NCBI GenBank assembly: GCA_964580185.1
Contig: CAZOJQ010000038.1
Span: 1 to 27,605 of the forward strand
Reading direction: 5' to 3'
Source of the DNA: CAYWWY01 sp964580185
GTDB lineage: Bacteria > Thermotogota > Thermotogae > MWEM01
DNA length: 27,605 bases
Below the pieces are notes generated by a model. It saw only the letters and a list, made by a program, of their open reading frames with translations, had not been told where the DNA came from and made no database searches. A program made the translations under genes and the position numbers. Each line of letters opens with the position of its first letter. The stretch's first letter is position 1. Shown here in pieces: positions 17,160 through 25,602 of this stretch.

Positions 17160-18234
17160 AAGGATTTATACCGTTGAACTGAATCCGAATTTTGTTCGCG
17201 TTGTTCTGATTCGAAAACGGGGCAAACGATTGAGCCTGGTAAAAAGCCTCCAAAAAACCCCCGAAAAAGGACAATCATCCTTTTCGTTGAATCAACAACT
17301 CAACGCTCTACGCTCGATCATTCAGGTGATTCCCGTTGATGTGGAAGACCTTGTGGTCGTGAACTATCCTTTTGATCAAACCTTATATGAACATTACACA
17401 ATGCCCAAACTTAGCAAAGACCAGATCAAAGGAGCAATTCAGTACAAGCTGTCCGAAGATTTTTCCATTCCTTCTCAGAACATAGTGTTGGATTTTGGGG
17501 AAGGATTTGGATCCTCTGGAACATCTCCTAGCGCCGGATACTTTGTATTTGCCGCCAAGAAAGCGCAACTGGAACCCTTTATTCAGTCACTGATGACGCA
17601 AGGGGGTCTGTCAGAACCGGACATCGTGATGCCCGATCTGTTAAAGTATCTGGAGATTCTTGATTTCCAAAAAATGGGTTTAGAAGAGCTGAACCAAGCG
17701 ATGAAGCTCCATTTTTTGGTTTGTGTCGATTTTCAATACAGTATTCTGTTCATTTTCCGCGGAAAAGAAGTGATTCGATTCATGGACATACCCATTTCCT
17801 TGAACCGATTGATTGCCGATTCGGAGAAATCTGGTCTTGACTCTTCCCTTGTGCTCGAAGCAATCTTGAAAGGATCGGAAACAGGATCTTTGGGATATAC
17901 GCAAGGAGTGCTTTCCGTTTTCGAAAACTTCTATAAACTGGTTGGATTCGAAAGCGAGAAAGTTGTCCGGCAATATCTAAACACATTGAACGAATCGGAT
18001 CCTATGTTTAGCGTATCGGGGGTTTTCTTCTGTTCCATCAATCAACGCATTTCTCTGGATTTGGAAGCAAATGCCAGAGACATTCGGATTTTGGATGGCA
18101 TCAGCATTAAGCGGACTGTGATCCGGCAAGACATTCCTGATGATTTGGATGAATACCGTACGACCTTGGGAATGGGTCTAAGGGGGGTCAATACTCTTGG
18201 TAGGAGTGAATTTATACAAAAGAAAAAAAGGTAA
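17143..18234 (+). CDS. pilM: PilM-like actin-fold assembly protein
   Basis: PilM is a cytoplasmic actin-like protein that binds the N-terminus of PilN and connects the inner-membrane alignment complex to the ATPase. The 363 residues show the PilM pattern: an N-terminal beta-hairpin (YTVELNPNFVRVVLIRK), a 1B subdomain with MPKLSKDQIKGAIQYKLSED comparable to the family stretch that selects LPxxEVxxAVxWE, and FVFAAKKAQLEPFIQSL. The phosphate-1 loop that normally reads DIGSxxIK is here ELNPNFVR, so nucleotide binding may be lost. The TTG start at 17143 lies after AAAGGGTGATC. Position directly before pilN and pilO supports the call. The C-terminal domain is divergent. Confidence 0.78.
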   Translation: MQIFYRRIYTVELNPNFVRVVLIRKRGKRLSLVKSLQKTPEKGQSSFSLNQQLNALRSIIQVIPVDVEDLVVVNYPFDQTLYEHYTMPKLSKDQIKGAIQYKLSEDFSIPSQNIVLDFGEGFGSSGTSPSAGYFVFAAKKAQLEPFIQSLMTQGGLSEPDIVMPDLLKYLEILDFQKMGLEELNQAMKLHFLVCVDFQYSILFIFRGKEVIRFMDIPISLNRLIADSEKSGLDSSLVLEAILKGSETGSLGYTQGVLSVFENFYKLVGFESEKVVRQYLNTLNESDPMFSVSGVFFCSINQRISLDLEANARDIRILDGISIKRTVIRQDIPDDLDEYRTTLGMGLRGVNTLGRSEFIQKKKR

Positions 18235-18784
18235 GTTAAAGATTACCACCTTCCTTTTGCTTTGTATTATATTGGTTCTTCCCGTCGCGGCATTTCGAAT
18301 CACCCTGTATTCCATCCGTGAGATGGAGCTTAATTCCATTCGCGCAGAAAGCCCCAATGCTTCCCGATATATGTCCGCAACGCAAATCTCTGATCTGCGG
18401 CTTGCCTCGCAGCAGTTGGACCAACAATCCTCGATCATGAATCAGCAGATCCGTACTCTTCAAACCGCATCAAGAGACTTGGAACGGGACGCTCTATACC
18501 AAGCTCGTATTCAGGGCGCTTTGGAAGAGTTTTTGGATGTTGTCCGATCTCATACAGAAAGCCGCGTATACATCAATGCCTTATCCATCACTCGTGGGAG
18601 GGAGATGCGGATCGACTTCTTTGAAACCGCTTCTGACAAAGAGCAGTACAAACCCGACGCTCTCGAAAATGCTCTTAAGCAAAGACTTCAACGCTTTGAT
18701 GCCCGAATCGCCCGCACTTCAAGCGAATCGCTCTTCTATCAAGGGAAGTACATTCAGTTGAATCTTCCGCTCACGGGGATGTGA
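18197..18784 (+). CDS. pilN: PilN-like inner-membrane alignment protein
   Basis: The 195-residue protein has the PilN layout: a very short cytoplasmic N-terminus with VNL (residues 4-6), the counterpart of the PilM-binding INLLP motif, a single transmembrane helix (about 17-36), a coiled coil (about 60-110), and a small ferredoxin-like periplasmic domain (VYINALSITRGREMRIDFFE). The start is TTG at 18197, 9 nt after AGGGGGG, giving MVGVNLYKRK; the GTG at 18206 would remove the VNL motif. The gene overlaps pilM by 38 bp, a coupling common for pilM-pilN. Confidence 0.82.
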   Translation: MVGVNLYKRKKGKLKITTFLLLCIILVLPVAAFRITLYSIREMELNSIRAESPNASRYMSATQISDLRLASQQLDQQSSIMNQQIRTLQTASRDLERDALYQARIQGALEEFLDVVRSHTESRVYINALSITRGREMRIDFFETASDKEQYKPDALENALKQRLQRFDARIARTSSESLFYQGKYIQLNLPLTGM

Positions 18785-18788
18785 TGGT

Positions 18789-19301
18789 ATGCCAAGAAAA
18801 CCGGTAAAAAATGTAGGCGTACCCAGAACACTCGGGATTGTTATTGCGATATTGTTATTTGCAGTATTGCTGATCGTATTCAATATCCTCCCGTTGATCG
18901 AACAAACCCAACAACTTCGGGATCTTCGGGAATCTGCCCAGCAATACGACCGCATATTCACTGTTTTGCAATCCGAAACCCAAAAGTATCAAAGGTATCA
19001 TCAATCATTGGTTCCATTTCAAAGAGATTTGGACACGCTCATCGATCAACTCAAAAACCTGGGATACGCGTTTACCGAAAGCGCAGGAAAATTCTCTTTT
19101 CAAGGGCCGATGACAGCAAACCATTTTGCTTGGTTACTGGAAAACCTCTCCATGCTGCGCGGGGTCCGGGTTGAACAGATGGAAATCCGGAACTCCTTCC
19201 AGTTCCCGATCATCGTTGGCCAAGCAATCCAACCAGTCATGGAGTTTCGCTCACTTGTCATTGCTCGTCATCAGGCAAACGAAAGCTTGTTGAGGAGGTG
19301 A
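18789..19301 (+). CDS. pilO: PilO-like inner-membrane alignment protein
   Basis: The 170-residue protein has a basic cytoplasmic N-terminus, one transmembrane helix (about 15-35), a coiled coil (about 38-95) and a C-terminal ferredoxin-like domain (FSFQGPMTANHFAWLLENLS, then VRVEQMEI and a final beta strand). This matches PilO/GspM, the partner that heterodimerises with PilN in the periplasm. It starts 5 nt after pilN ends and stops at TGA 19299-19301, inside the ribosome site of the next gene. Confidence 0.82.
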   Translation: MPRKPVKNVGVPRTLGIVIAILLFAVLLIVFNILPLIEQTQQLRDLRESAQQYDRIFTVLQSETQKYQRYHQSLVPFQRDLDTLIDQLKNLGYAFTESAGKFSFQGPMTANHFAWLLENLSMLRGVRVEQMEIRNSFQFPIIVGQAIQPVMEFRSLVIARHQANESLLRR

Positions 19302-19303
19302 TC
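19292..19303 (+). promoter_or_regulatory. Extended Shine-Dalgarno (GAGGAGGTGATC) fixing a GTG start
   Basis: The stretch GAGGAGGTGATC is nearly the full complement of the canonical 16S rRNA 3' end and lies just before GTG 19306-19308. It overlaps the pilO stop codon, so translation of the two genes is probably coupled. Confidence 0.65.
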
Positions 19304-19305
19304 GC

Positions 19306-19947
19306 GTGTCACCGAAAAAAAAGAAGCAAAACAAGATTTCTAACCGAACCAAAGTATTTATTCTCATTGGTTTGTTGGTAGGTGTAGCATTCCTATTTCT
19401 TTTCGTGACTTTGCCTGCTTTGGGAATCCATATCATTCCGACAGGCGCGCCAGCTCGAACCACAACAACCACTGCGCCAAGAACGCCCACAACCACTGCA
19501 CCCCAGCAGCCGATCACAGCGACTCCTGCGTTGGCTCCAGTGGCGACAGAGGCGGAAATGCAGCGCGCTTGGTCTCTTTACACTCAAACCTCGAATGTTC
19601 AGGTATCTGATTTATGGTTCATCCCTGATGTCATTACCTTTGACGATCCTGAAATGGTCCATGCGTTGCTTTTATCCAAAGATGCTGGTATCCAGGAAAT
19701 CCGTGATATCCTTTATCTGACCTATTTTGTGAACGAACAAGGACAGAAAACCGCCTGGATTCGTCAAACACGAAATCCCGTAGCGATTCATGAGATCAAC
19801 CTTGAATCTCATTTACCGGGATATCCCCAGCTGCATATTCTAGACATCACTCCTTTGGGGATTCTTCTGTATTACTTGAATCCAGACGATCCTTCGGGAA
19901 GGCAGCAGCAGATTTATCGGGTGCGCGCCCAACCGTTTCAAAGTTGA
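19306..19947 (+). CDS. Membrane-anchored protein in the PilP position, unrecognised family
   Basis: The 213-residue protein has a Lys-rich cytoplasmic tail (SPKKKKQNK), one transmembrane helix (about 17-40), a low-complexity linker rich in Thr, Ala and Pro (about 45-80, with repeats of TTTAPRTPTTTAPQ), and a periplasmic domain of about 130 residues ending in a beta-rich part (LHILDITPLGILLYYLN). Gene order pilM-N-O-x-Q places it where PilP or GspC normally sits, linking PilN/PilO to the secretin N0 domain. The final beta segment would suit a HR/PilP-like fold. It is not a lipoprotein, unlike usual PilP. The GTG start is set by the Shine-Dalgarno at 19292-19303. Functional equivalence to PilP/GspC is inferred from position and topology. 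Confidence 0.7.
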   Translation: MSPKKKKQNKISNRTKVFILIGLLVGVAFLFLFVTLPALGIHIIPTGAPARTTTTTAPRTPTTTAPQQPITATPALAPVATEAEMQRAWSLYTQTSNVQVSDLWFIPDVITFDDPEMVHALLLSKDAGIQEIRDILYLTYFVNEQGQKTAWIRQTRNPVAIHEINLESHLPGYPQLHILDITPLGILLYYLNPDDPSGRQQQIYRVRAQPFQS

Positions 19948-20019
19948 GGGACCAAAGAGCAAATTTGAGGGGAAGACAGTAGGTATTTAAGGGAAAATCG
20001 TACGAATTGGGGGGTTATT

Positions 20020-23000
20020 ATGAAAACTCGGTTACTGCTTGTCGCATTGTGTTGCCTTCTTTTTTGCATCACAACAGCGAACCAACTGGTCAATCATACC
20101 TTTTTAACTTCTGATGATTCGGTTGATTTTGTCTTTGTATTTCTGGGCGAACCCACTTCTGTGGCAACCCGATCAGAAGACTACGGTCGTTATCTTACCA
20201 TAGAGGTAGCGGGTGAAGTCAAAGACAATCAGGATATTGTTCGATTTGTCGGTTATTCGCCGATTGTAAGCTTTCGAGCAAGTTCCGGAAAAAATACCAT
20301 TCAGATCCGTTTTGATATGCTCTTCCCGAGATCACCGAAGGTTGAAGTGGTTGCCAACACCCTCCGGATTAGCTTTCCAAGGAGCTCCGCTTTTTTTGAA
20401 GAGCTCGCTACGTACACCGATCCGCTCCACGGAGGCGCTCGGCCTCCTCTGGTTTCATTGTTGGCGCAGCTACGCAGATACCTGGATATCAACCTGATCA
20501 TTGATGAGGCATCGGTAGGCAATCTGACCGGGCAGTTCGTGATTCTTTCCGAACGGGTCCGCGCAGAAGATTTTTTCCTGCACCTCATTATGAACAACCC
20601 AGATATTGGCTATGCCTTTCTCCCCAATAATACCCTCTATATTGCGCGGAAGCAGCATATCCCGGAAAAAGTTCGCGCGGTTATGGTCGAAACCAACCTC
20701 TCCCCCGAACGGACCACCGCTTACTGGGCTTCATACACCCTGAACCTCAAAACAGATTCCGAGCTATACCGCGCTTACCAGACTCGGACCACCCAAGTGC
20801 AAGAAGGGATCGCCTTTAACCTATCCGGCTTGGAAAGCTTTATTCTCACAAACTTTTCCAAGTTCACAAAGATCCCTCAAGCAACCCTAGCTGCCAATTT
20901 CATTACCTTGCTCCGAGGAAGAGGCGCGGAAGATGAAATCTCGATCGGTGTCATGCTCTTCGGGGAAGACAGTTTGCATGAACGGTTTCGATATTTTTTG
21001 GGTTTTCTGGAAGGAATCGAAACCGCTACACTTGGGCCGGATGGAAGACCGGTAATTCGCACCGAAGAAGACAAAGTTTTTGAACGGAGAATCTCATATG
21101 TTCCTCTCCAACACCAGGAAATTCGAACCCTTCTGGATTTTTTCACCGTGGAAACGAAAAGACTTTCCCTGCAGAATGAAGTCATGCCTCCTTTTGATAA
21201 GATTACCTTTGAAGTGGATTCCCTAAAAAGCGAAGTCTTTTTGTACGGAGATGAATCGTCTGTGATGAAGCTGATGCTGTACATCAACGACTACATCAAA
21301 AACCGAAAAGACCGAGGCCATGAACGGATGGTCCGGTTCCATGTCGCAGACGGAACAGGGAAACTTCTCGCTGTTGCGCTCCAACGAATTTTTCCCCTTT
21401 CTTTCATCCAATGCGAAGGATTCAACCCAAAAGCGCTTGCGGGAAAACCCTCAACAACTTGGACCGCTGAAGACGTACGCACCCTTCAAAGCTTCAACGG
21501 TAGTCCAGATGAAATCAGCTTTATGGGTTCCAATTATGAAGTCCAAACCGTTCAAAAAATCGCGGATGATTGGGGCCTTCTCATTCCTCCTTTGCAATCG
21601 GAAGTCCGAATGATCACTCTATCCGATCGATTTCCCCAGAACGCAAGGCAGGTTTTGATCGATCCCAATATCCCCAATTCGCTTGCTTCCAAATTCCCCA
21701 TGGTTCAGATCGATGCGGGATTTGATCCCATTCTGATCCTTAAAGGGAAACCTCAGGACCTGGACGCAATCGAAGCCTATCTTCAGCAGCTTGAAACAGT
21801 CTGGTACAGCCAACCGGAGTATGTGGAAGTGATCAATGTCAGCAGAGAGATGATGCAAAGAGAAGCGGAACGGTTTACCGGCACTCAAATCACAGAAATT
21901 CAAGTTGTTGGCCTAACGACTGTTGGGACCCGCACAGCGGAAGAACCTACGCAGCAAGAGCTACAAGGGCTTTTGCTAAGAGAATTGGCTTCAGGCACCG
22001 AAGACCAACAGACTCGAATCGAACGAATGCTTGGGCAAACAGATGTTGTCAGTCAAGCGTTAATGGCGGGTCAAAGTGACACGGCACTGTATTTGGCCAG
22101 ACGTTGGCCTGGGTTGGATGTGTTCGCAGTCTACAATCTCAATCTCTTCATTATCCGAGGCACTTCTCAAAACGATGTCCTAGCAGCCAAACAGGAGCTC
22201 CAACGGATCGACAGCGAAATCGAACGAATCGAGATCTATTCTCAGATGGTCTTCTTCGATTACCTTCAGCAGAACGACATCATCTTGATCTGGGAAAACT
22301 TCTACAAGCATCGCGAAGTAAACATGATCTACATCTCTACCCTGGACGTATATAAGGTCTATGGTGAAAGAAGGGGCGTAGAAGCGTTCATCCAGGAACT
22401 CCAGGAGCTGGATGTCCAAAGAGTTGCTGGAAGACCACAACCGATCACAGAACTGGTCAGGATCAATATCACAACTCTTACTCCTGAAGAGGTGCAACGC
22501 CTTGTACAGCTCAAAGTACCCGGAGTGTCCGTTGAGCCTTTTGGACCTGGTGGATACTACCTAACCGGTACACCGGACGATTTGGGTCGCGCAAAAGTTG
22601 TTCTCAATTCACTCAGCTCCGATTTCATGGAAGACAGCACCATATTGCAACGGGCTAGAGGAATCGCTTTCGAAACCGTTCAGAATGTACTTTCCCTATA
22701 CTTCAAAAGTGTGGGTGGCACACAGGATGCGGAAATCCAACTCCTTGACTTTGAAAACGGTCAGTTTTTGATCAAAGCGCAGAAAGAACACTTGGACCAG
22801 GCGAAGCTCATTCTCCGCAGCTTCGGTTTGATCGATGTGTTAGAAGGAATGGAATCGGAACAAGTACACGTGTTCTCGTACAAAGACATCCAGCAGGCCA
22901 ATCCTGAGACATGGAATGTTTTTGAAGTCACTTCGATCTTGATGGCCAAATATCCAACCCTGAAGATCACGCATCTGGAAGATTCAAAGAGCCTTTTGAT

Positions 23001-24504
23001 TGTGGGATCCCAGTCTTTGATCGATAATGCTGTCGCAGAGATTTCTCAGTACAAGCCTTCCACAGTTTCTGAAATCTATACATATATTCAAAATCCATTC
23101 CCATTCTTCGATGCAAAACAGGGGCGAAGGCTTTCAACCCAGGCGATGATCTCTGAACTCCTACGGTTGGGTGTGATCGCGCGCGAACTTGATCCTTCAG
23201 GATTTCAAGCGTCTCTTTCAATCGAAGGACCTGCTCATGCGGTTGAAAAGGCTATGGAACTGTTGCGCAGTTCGTATCGACCCATCATCGTGAATAAGGA
23301 GACGCAAACTTTCGATATCATGGCTAACGGCCAGGATGTCATTGAGTTAACGAAAGAAATCGCTGCAAATCTCTCCCCACAGAAAAACATTTTTTTGCCA
23401 CACGAAGAGTATACCTATTACGCTGCATCTGAATATGAATCTTCGTGTCGATTGAGACTGGAAGGAGTTACATGGGAAGGGTGGCTTGACCTGATCAAGA
23501 GGTTATATGATTTCCATGTGGAACAAGTCGATGGGTTGGTTCATGATATTTATATCATTGCGCCCGCAGGAGTCACCCATACTTCCGGAATGAACAAAAC
23601 GAGAACTCTGAGGCTTAGCCATGGTTTCGAAGAAATCTCCAATATGCTCACCAGTGTTTATAAAGCAGAAGTCTTTGTGGACCAAATCAATGGCATCTTG
23701 ATCTTTACCAATGTGACCGATGCACAGATGGCGTCCATTCGAAGTTCGGGATTGGTTGAACAGCTGGCTGGCCCGAGAAAACTGGTGGAGATCAGCGCGT
23801 TGGTGATTGATGATACGTTCACCAAAAGCTTTTCCAATGATAGCTCTTTGAGCCTAAGTTCGGGGGACGGGTTCTTGGAAGTCGATGGAACGGGATTGTC
23901 TTTGACAAGCGGGATTGTCGAGTTTGCTGATTTTTCGCGGTTTTTAACCGCTTTGACAAGGGATTTGCAAGTAGACTTGCATCTGAAGCAATCTCAAGGA
24001 AACACAATTGGAAACCAGATTTCCAATCCATCGATCACGACGATGAGCGGGAAAGAGGCCAACATTCATATTGGAGACACCTATTACTTCCTTGTATATG
24101 TACCCCAACCCGACGGGACAAGTAGAGAACAGTTTGTCACCATCACTCCGGGATACGATTTGACGATTACCCCCCATGTCAGAAATGACGGAACTGTACA
24201 CATGACCATCTTCGTCAAGGTAAGCACCTCGGAACCCTCGCAATATGGGTTTCCCATGGAACATACTCGGGAAGCCAGAACGGAAGTTGTGATCAGGAAT
24301 AACGACACACTTGTCATCGGAGGCTTGACGGCAGAATCGGTATCCAAAACAGTTACAAAGCTTCCCTTCTTTGGAGATCTGCCCTTCGTTGGACAATTCT
24401 TCACCCGAGAAAACGACAACCGCCAGAATACTACGGTAAACATTTATATCACCCCAAGAATTATTGAACTTGATGTTCCGGAGGTGGATCCATGGAGTTC
24501 CTAA
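20020..24504 (+). CDS. Giant secretin (PilQ/GspD family), 1494 residues
   Basis: Secretins form the outer-membrane gate of type IV pilus and type II secretion systems. The protein has a signal peptide (about 1-20), an AMIN-like beta domain (about 27-123), an STN/N0-like domain (about 140-210, LAQLRRYLDINLIIDEASVG), a very long middle region of repeated beta-alpha-beta-beta-alpha N1-like ring-building modules (about 350-1170), a second STN-like stretch near 1120-1190, and the C-terminal secretin barrel (about 1250-1490) with VEISALVIDD, TITPHVR, the signature LPFFGDLPFVGQFF (about 1447-1460) and final strand NIYITPRIIEL. At 1494 residues it is about twice the usual PilQ or GspD. Extra ring modules could span a wide periplasm. 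The ATG follows a GGGGGG run, 72 bp after the preceding gene. Confidence 0.93.
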   Translation: MKTRLLLVALCCLLFCITTANQLVNHTFLTSDDSVDFVFVFLGEPTSVATRSEDYGRYLTIEVAGEVKDNQDIVRFVGYSPIVSFRASSGKNTIQIRFDMLFPRSPKVEVVANTLRISFPRSSAFFEELATYTDPLHGGARPPLVSLLAQLRRYLDINLIIDEASVGNLTGQFVILSERVRAEDFFLHLIMNNPDIGYAFLPNNTLYIARKQHIPEKVRAVMVETNLSPERTTAYWASYTLNLKTDSELYRAYQTRTTQVQEGIAFNLSGLESFILTNFSKFTKIPQATLAANFITLLRGRGAEDEISIGVMLFGEDSLHERFRYFLGFLEGIETATLGPDGRPVIRTEEDKVFERRISYVPLQHQEIRTLLDFFTVETKRLSLQNEVMPPFDKITFEVDSLKSEVFLYGDESSVMKLMLYINDYIKNRKDRGHERMVRFHVADGTGKLLAVALQRIFPLSFIQCEGFNPKALAGKPSTTWTAEDVRTLQSFNGSPDEISFMGSNYEVQTVQKIADDWGLLIPPLQSEVRMITLSDRFPQNARQVLIDPNIPNSLASKFPMVQIDAGFDPILILKGKPQDLDAIEAYLQQLETVWYSQPEYVEVINVSREMMQREAERFTGTQITEIQVVGLTTVGTRTAEEPTQQELQGLLLRELASGTEDQQTRIERMLGQTDVVSQALMAGQSDTALYLARRWPGLDVFAVYNLNLFIIRGTSQNDVLAAKQELQRIDSEIERIEIYSQMVFFDYLQQNDIILIWENFYKHREVNMIYISTLDVYKVYGERRGVEAFIQELQELDVQRVAGRPQPITELVRINITTLTPEEVQRLVQLKVPGVSVEPFGPGGYYLTGTPDDLGRAKVVLNSLSSDFMEDSTILQRARGIAFETVQNVLSLYFKSVGGTQDAEIQLLDFENGQFLIKAQKEHLDQAKLILRSFGLIDVLEGMESEQVHVFSYKDIQQANPETWNVFEVTSILMAKYPTLKITHLEDSKSLLIVGSQSLIDNAVAEISQYKPSTVSEIYTYIQNPFPFFDAKQGRRLSTQAMISELLRLGVIARELDPSGFQASLSIEGPAHAVEKAMELLRSSYRPIIVNKETQTFDIMANGQDVIELTKEIAANLSPQKNIFLPHEEYTYYAASEYESSCRLRLEGVTWEGWLDLIKRLYDFHVEQVDGLVHDIYIIAPAGVTHTSGMNKTRTLRLSHGFEEISNMLTSVYKAEVFVDQINGILIFTNVTDAQMASIRSSGLVEQLAGPRKLVEISALVIDDTFTKSFSNDSSLSLSSGDGFLEVDGTGLSLTSGIVEFADFSRFLTALTRDLQVDLHLKQSQGNTIGNQISNPSITTMSGKEANIHIGDTYYFLVYVPQPDGTSREQFVTITPGYDLTITPHVRNDGTVHMTIFVKVSTSEPSQYGFPMEHTREARTEVVIRNNDTLVIGGLTAESVSKTVTKLPFFGDLPFVGQFFTRENDNRQNTTVNIYITPRIIELDVPEVDPWSS

Positions 24505-24527
24505 GAATGAATCGAGGAGGAAACTCA

Positions 24528-25562
24528 ATGAAGCAGAAAAGCTTTGTCCTCTCTCTTATTCTGCTGATCTCAATTTCTGTATCCCTTTTTGGGGCGGGGT
24601 ATCTCCTGATACCGATGGGTGACTTTTTCTACGACCCGATCCTTTCCCGTATGAAACCCTCGTTCACACCGGAAGGTGGGATCGTTACTGACGTCTTCGA
24701 AGCGAACCGTATTGAAATCCAATTGGACGGCCCCGTTCCAAAACGAGTAGTCGCAAAACTTATCGGAACATCAATAGACGGGTGGACGGAACCCCAGAAA
24801 GCCGAAGCGAGAGCATTTTCCCGACAGCATTTGTTGGGCAAACCCGTTTCCTTATCCTATGACTGGAATCCCAAAGACGAGAATGGCGATCTGTTGGTGT
24901 ATCTGTGGAATAAGGTTCGGATCACCGGAAAAGAGATCGATGTCCTTTGGAACGCGGTGCTGCTGGTCAATGGGTATGCGAAGATCTGCGAAGAACCGTT
25001 CAAGAATGAGTTTCAAGCGATTTTTCATGATGTCTCGTCCATTGCTCGGAAAGAAAAGCTGGGATTGTTCAAAGAAACACCAACCGATATGCCCACAGAA
25101 TGGACATTGCTATCTGAAGAGGCAAAACAGCAACTTTTCCGATATGTATATGATCAGCTTATGGGAGAGGAGAAAACCGATTTGGAGTGGGTTTTCGCAA
25201 CTTCTTTTTCTCATACTGGTCTGGCGGGTAGACTTCTTCCTACGGAGATCCGAACGGTCACCATTCCTATCGGTTCAATTGAATCATATCGAGAATACTC
25301 CTTCCGCTCAGAGGAACCTGAATGGAAAATTATCTGGGAAGTCCACGTAGTTACAGGAGGAGAAGTGATCGATCCTCAAGCATTTCGTATCAAGGTTTTT
25401 GATGGGTCTGGATGGGAGCAAACCATCCTGATGGTAGATTCTAATATCAAAAACCTTTCTTCAGGAGAACGGGTTATCCGTCGATCCGGAACATTCACGA
25501 TATGGGTAGAGGGACCCAACCCCTATATTCTCGATATCTACCGCAGGAACCCGAACTTTTAA
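24528..25562 (+). CDS. Exported staphylococcal-nuclease-fold protein, probably catalytically inactive
   Basis: The 344-residue protein has a signal peptide (about 1-23), an SNase/thermonuclease-like OB-fold (about 48-182) and a C-terminal beta-sandwich-like region (about 265-344). SNase traits are the order GIVTDVFEANRIEIQLDG, VVAKLIG, a helix (KAEARAFSRQHLLGKPVSLSY), NGDLLVYLW, and VLLVNGYAKI. The catalytic residues are missing by eye: the Asp of DGDT is Ala (FEAN), the active-site Arg in the VRLIG position is Ala or Lys, the Glu of DTPE is Asp, and the second Arg in GRLLAY is Asp. It may therefore bind nucleic acid, protein or glycan rather than cut. I start at ATG 24528, 7 nt after GAGGAGG, not at 24492. 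It follows the secretin by 23 bp. Confidence 0.75.
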   Translation: MKQKSFVLSLILLISISVSLFGAGYLLIPMGDFFYDPILSRMKPSFTPEGGIVTDVFEANRIEIQLDGPVPKRVVAKLIGTSIDGWTEPQKAEARAFSRQHLLGKPVSLSYDWNPKDENGDLLVYLWNKVRITGKEIDVLWNAVLLVNGYAKICEEPFKNEFQAIFHDVSSIARKEKLGLFKETPTDMPTEWTLLSEEAKQQLFRYVYDQLMGEEKTDLEWVFATSFSHTGLAGRLLPTEIRTVTIPIGSIESYREYSFRSEEPEWKIIWEVHVVTGGEVIDPQAFRIKVFDGSGWEQTILMVDSNIKNLSSGERVIRRSGTFTIWVEGPNPYILDIYRRNPNF

Positions 25563-25602
25563 ACAGGTTCTGAGATACCACTTTATATTAGAGGGAGGCA
25601 TT

